Positions 61,153 through 64,000 of a stretch of 64,000 nt of DNA are shown one piece after another. Positions within the stretch are counted from its first letter, which is position 1; every line of letters begins with the position of its first letter. The notes below the pieces were generated by a model. The model searched no databases. It had not been told where the DNA came from and was given only the letters and a program-made list of their open reading frames with translations. This DNA comes from Hoplostethus atlanticus (lineage: Eukaryota; Chordata; Actinopteri; Trachichthyiformes; Trachichthyidae), in assembly GCA_034670405.1 (NCBI GenBank), contig JAXDDX010000003.1:3209001-3273000 (forward strand), in the 5' to 3' direction. The position numbers and the translations under genes were made by a program.

Positions 61153-61183
<31 letters not shown>
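61153..61183. repeat. (CA)15 microsatellite
   Basis: A perfect CA run. Confidence 0.96.
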
Positions 61184-61185
<2 letters not shown>

Positions 61186-62981
61186 GTTATACAAATTTGG
61201 CCCTCCAACAAATTCTTTCTGGCCTTCCAAAAGGTTCCAGAGAGTGGTAAGAGATTTAGTTTGGTTTGCTTTGATGAAGTTTAATTGTTTTTGAGAAAAA
61301 GTGATTTCCACAGGCTCAACTCGCTTAATAAACACCATGTTTATTAAGAACAAGACCTGAGAAGCCAATGTCTACATATTACATTTCCAGCTAATCAAAG
61401 TTTAATTGCAGTTTTCGGCATATGATGCACGTTGTTGTGTTTTGCCTCTTGGCTCTCCATTCCAAAAAAGCATGGCGTGAACCCTGGACTGGGGTAGTTG
61501 TCAGAAGGGAGGTGGACATGATGTGAACACAGTTTGACCTTGGTGCTCTGACTCTTGGCTGTGCTCTAGTGAGCCCAGAGAATGCCCTGAAGCTCCTCCC
61601 CCAAAGCCCTCACCACATGTCAATCACACAGGCCAGGAATCTACTTTAATCTGTATTACATCATTCCACTGATTATTTTGTTAATATTTGGTGTGTGTGT
61701 GTGTGTGTCCGCTCATGTGCATGCACAGGCATGTGTATGCATGCATGCATCTTAAGGTTTCCTTGCATTACTTACAGCATGAGCAAAAACAATTGGTCAG
61801 TCAGTGTTAGTGGGCTGATGCCAGGATTGTGTGCCTGTGTGCAAGTCTGTGCCAGGAGGCACTGAGAACAACAGCATTAGGTAGAAGAGGGCACTGTGCT
61901 CCTGAAACACACACACACACACACACACATACAGACACACGTTCAAAGATTATTATTAGCTGTGGATTAGATCAGTATCTGACACTGTTCATAAGAAAAT
62001 GGTTTGTTTTTGACTAACCTACGATCCTTAATCTATTGTATTGTCCTGCAAACTGGAGTTGCCCTTTTTTAAGTTGACTACAAACCAAAACTGGACAAAA
62101 CATTTCAAATTCGGTTTCAACTATTTTGACTATGTGAGATGCAGTTCATGTATCTTTGTAGATAAAGTCATGTAGAAATCGCGGAAGGTAGTGATTCAGG
62201 GTGGAATGATTGCTCATGTGGGTTTTCAGTAATGCTCAAGACCAAACGTAGTCAAAACATCACATTTCAGTCATCATAACATCAGTCATCATGTCAATCC
62301 TCACATAACATAGTCAGCATTATAGATACTGTATAGCCATCATTGAATTCCACGTTTTACTGCATCAAACAGTGTATTGGTTGTGTTGCATTGTGATTGT
62401 ATTTTTGTTAGGAAGCAAAAGTAATTGTGGAAATCAATTAATTGTGTGTTTTCTGTTACATATGTCTTGCAATATCTGAGAGAGAGAAGGCACATATGGT
62501 GGCTGCATGATGTGGGACCTTTACAACAGCTACCACTGTACTGTCCATTACCTCATATCAAAATGCAATGCAGATACAACCATGTTGCCAGCTCCATGCA
62601 ATCATACCCTGTCTATCAATAACAGCCCGAGACCTTGTGGTGGCATGCAAGCCTCAATAAAATGACAACGGATGAGAAAGCCTGTTAAAGAGAACGCAGC
62701 CTTGCACGAGACTTGTGGGTTGTGAAAGCACGTCTGGCCTGTGAGCCCATGCTGTTTCACTCAGCGCAGACAAGCCCCTCTTCACCCAGTGTGTCTCCGT
62801 GTCTGTTGCTTTTTCAAATTGCATTAATATTAACACATGATAATGAAGGTCCAGACACAGACAGAGGCCTTTTCTCTCTCTCACTCACACTCACTCTTTC
62901 CCCTCTGTATCTCTCGGTCTCTCTCTTCCTGTGACAATTTAAACCAGATGCCATGGGTCATGGAGTTAAGGGAACAGGGTG

Positions 62982-63025
62982 ATGGTGGTGGTGGTGGTGG
63001 TGGTGTGTGTGTGTGTGTGTGTGTG
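62982..63025. repeat. (TGG)n-(TG)n compound microsatellite
   Basis: TGG trinucleotide repeats slide directly into TG dinucleotide repeats. Confidence 0.96.
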
Positions 63026-63469
63026 AGATCTGGAAGGGAACAAAAATCGGGACAGGAGGAGAGAGGGAGGGAAGGGGGTAGGGAGGGTAGGGACATGCCG
63101 AGCCAGGAGTCAATCGACAGGGGGGGGGCACGGGTCATTAATTTGCTGTCCTTTGTTTTGTCAGTTTGTTTTCATGAGGCCCTGCTCGGGCCGAAAGTAA
63201 AAGCAGTCAGCCTGAAAATTGTCTGCCTGCTCTGCAGCATGTTCTCCCCTCAGGGCTGACCAAGCCACCCCTGGGATGAGGGGGGTGCAGAGACAAGGAA
63301 GGGGGTGTAGGAGCGGGAGGGGAGGGGGTGGCTGGGGGGCCACGGGGGTCGACCCCACTTCCCTCTCATACCAGCCACTTCGGCCAAGATTGATCACAGA
63401 TTACAGATAGCAATCCTGTCCACTCCACAAACCCCTCTCTCTCTCTTTCTGTCTCACTTCTCTCTTTCC

Positions 63470-63620
63470 CCTCACCATCAGACAGCCGATCAGCCAGAGA
63501 TAAGGTCTCACCCCGCTAATTAACATCAGGAAATGAGTGCAAACGGGAGAGCACTAATCAATGCGCACTCATGAACAGAGAATGCACATAAAAATATTTG
63601 CCGCTCAGCCAAGGAAACAA
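63470..63620. promoter_or_regulatory. Candidate conserved non-coding block
   Basis: Complex sequence with CCGCTAATTAACATCAGG and GCACTAATCAATGCGC words. The regulatory role is inferred. Confidence 0.28.
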
Positions 63621-64000
63621 CGCTTCATTTTGTCTGCGTACTGCAGATCAACTCTTGATCTCCAAAAACGTTTCAAGAAGTGTGATGAACTTTATTTTCC
63701 TGTCGGTGCCCAAGCGTTACGTTACGTTACGTTACGTTACGTTATGAGATTTCTGCAAGACATTGATGTGGACTTCTATATGGTTTCTTCTTGCTCTCTA
63801 TGCAGGCTGTGGCACACATTGTTTAGACTTTGTCCGAGTCATGAATCAAGATTTTCTGCTGGAACATTACTTAAGTACCCAACCTGTTCGGACCAAGGTT
63901 GGGCTCGACGCTAATTGGAATCACTCAACCAACGAAGGAGAATTCATTCAACATCAAAAAAGCATACGCTAATCCTTAGACACATTCAGTGTCACGGCCG
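63621..64000. other. Non-coding DNA at the window edge
   Basis: A 117-residue open frame spans 63561-63914 but reads through the GTTAC satellite and matches nothing I recognise. The sequence is cut at 64000. Confidence 0.4.
63715..63744. repeat. (GTTAC)n pentanucleotide microsatellite
   Basis: Five perfect GTTAC units and a partial sixth. Confidence 0.96.

Larger units (their letters stand above)
58091..63469. other. Non-coding DNA with simple repeats and interspersed repeats (no gene seen)
   Basis: Contains GA (58155-58187), pyrimidine-rich tracts (58295-58452, 59570-59765), TG/CA arrays (59322-59350, 59904-59934, 60144-60210, 60477-60501, 61153-61183, 61905-61929, 63003-63025) and two interspersed-repeat copies. 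The 140-residue frame 62837-63259 is low-complexity and shows no domain. Confidence 0.5.

Noticed and set aside
60850..61368. 172-residue minus-strand open frame
   Set aside because: It reads through a CA repeat (poly-CV) and the common interspersed repeat at 60722-61040.
63561..63914. 117-residue open frame near the window end
   Set aside because: It crosses the GTTAC pentamer array (LRYVTLRYV) and has no known domain.

Overview
This window looks like vertebrate, most likely teleost fish, nuclear DNA. It is dominated by long CA/TG and GA/CT microsatellites. It carries fish-type interspersed repeats (an L2-clade LINE/SINE 3' tail with a GGATA stem-loop and TGTAA tail, a tRNA-type SINE family, a probable hAT relic). 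It has no operons, no ribosome binding sites and almost no long open frames. Nearly every open frame here is a chance frame, many of them running through dinucleotide repeats (poly-CV, poly-HT, poly-SL or poly-RE peptides).

One real protein-coding piece is visible: a plus-strand internal exon at about 27683-28031. It encodes the acidic/Pro-Ser N-terminal linker and the first part of the PR (SET-like) domain of a PRDM16/MECOM (PRDM3) family zinc-finger methyltransferase. It starts after a (TC)19 acceptor tract ending in ACAG and ends at a GAG|GTAGGA donor, directly after the conserved Gly-Trp-Glu. The exon as written needs two single-base frame corrections, each at or near a C run. They could be homopolymer sequence errors or signs of a decaying paralogue. 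No other exon was recognised, so by inference the rest is long intron of this gene, or intron plus desert.

Layout: 1-27.6 kb and 28.0-64 kb are non-coding. Microsatellite-rich stretches alternate with repeat-free blocks of complex sequence, often rich in TAATTA/ATTA-type words (about 5.9-6.5, 8.9-9.25, 13.7-14.6, 18.0-18.4, 19.7-20.2, 22.0-22.3, 23.1-23.4, 24.4-24.6, 28.4-28.6, 29.3-30.15, 36.6-37.8, 41.5-41.7, 44.55-44.8, 49.8-50.05, 57.7-58.1 and 63.47-63.6 kb). Such blocks are what conserved enhancers look like in the introns of developmental regulators, and PRDM16 and MECOM are known for very long 5' introns. Their conservation cannot be tested from one sequence, so they are offered as candidates. 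No novel multi-gene system is present.
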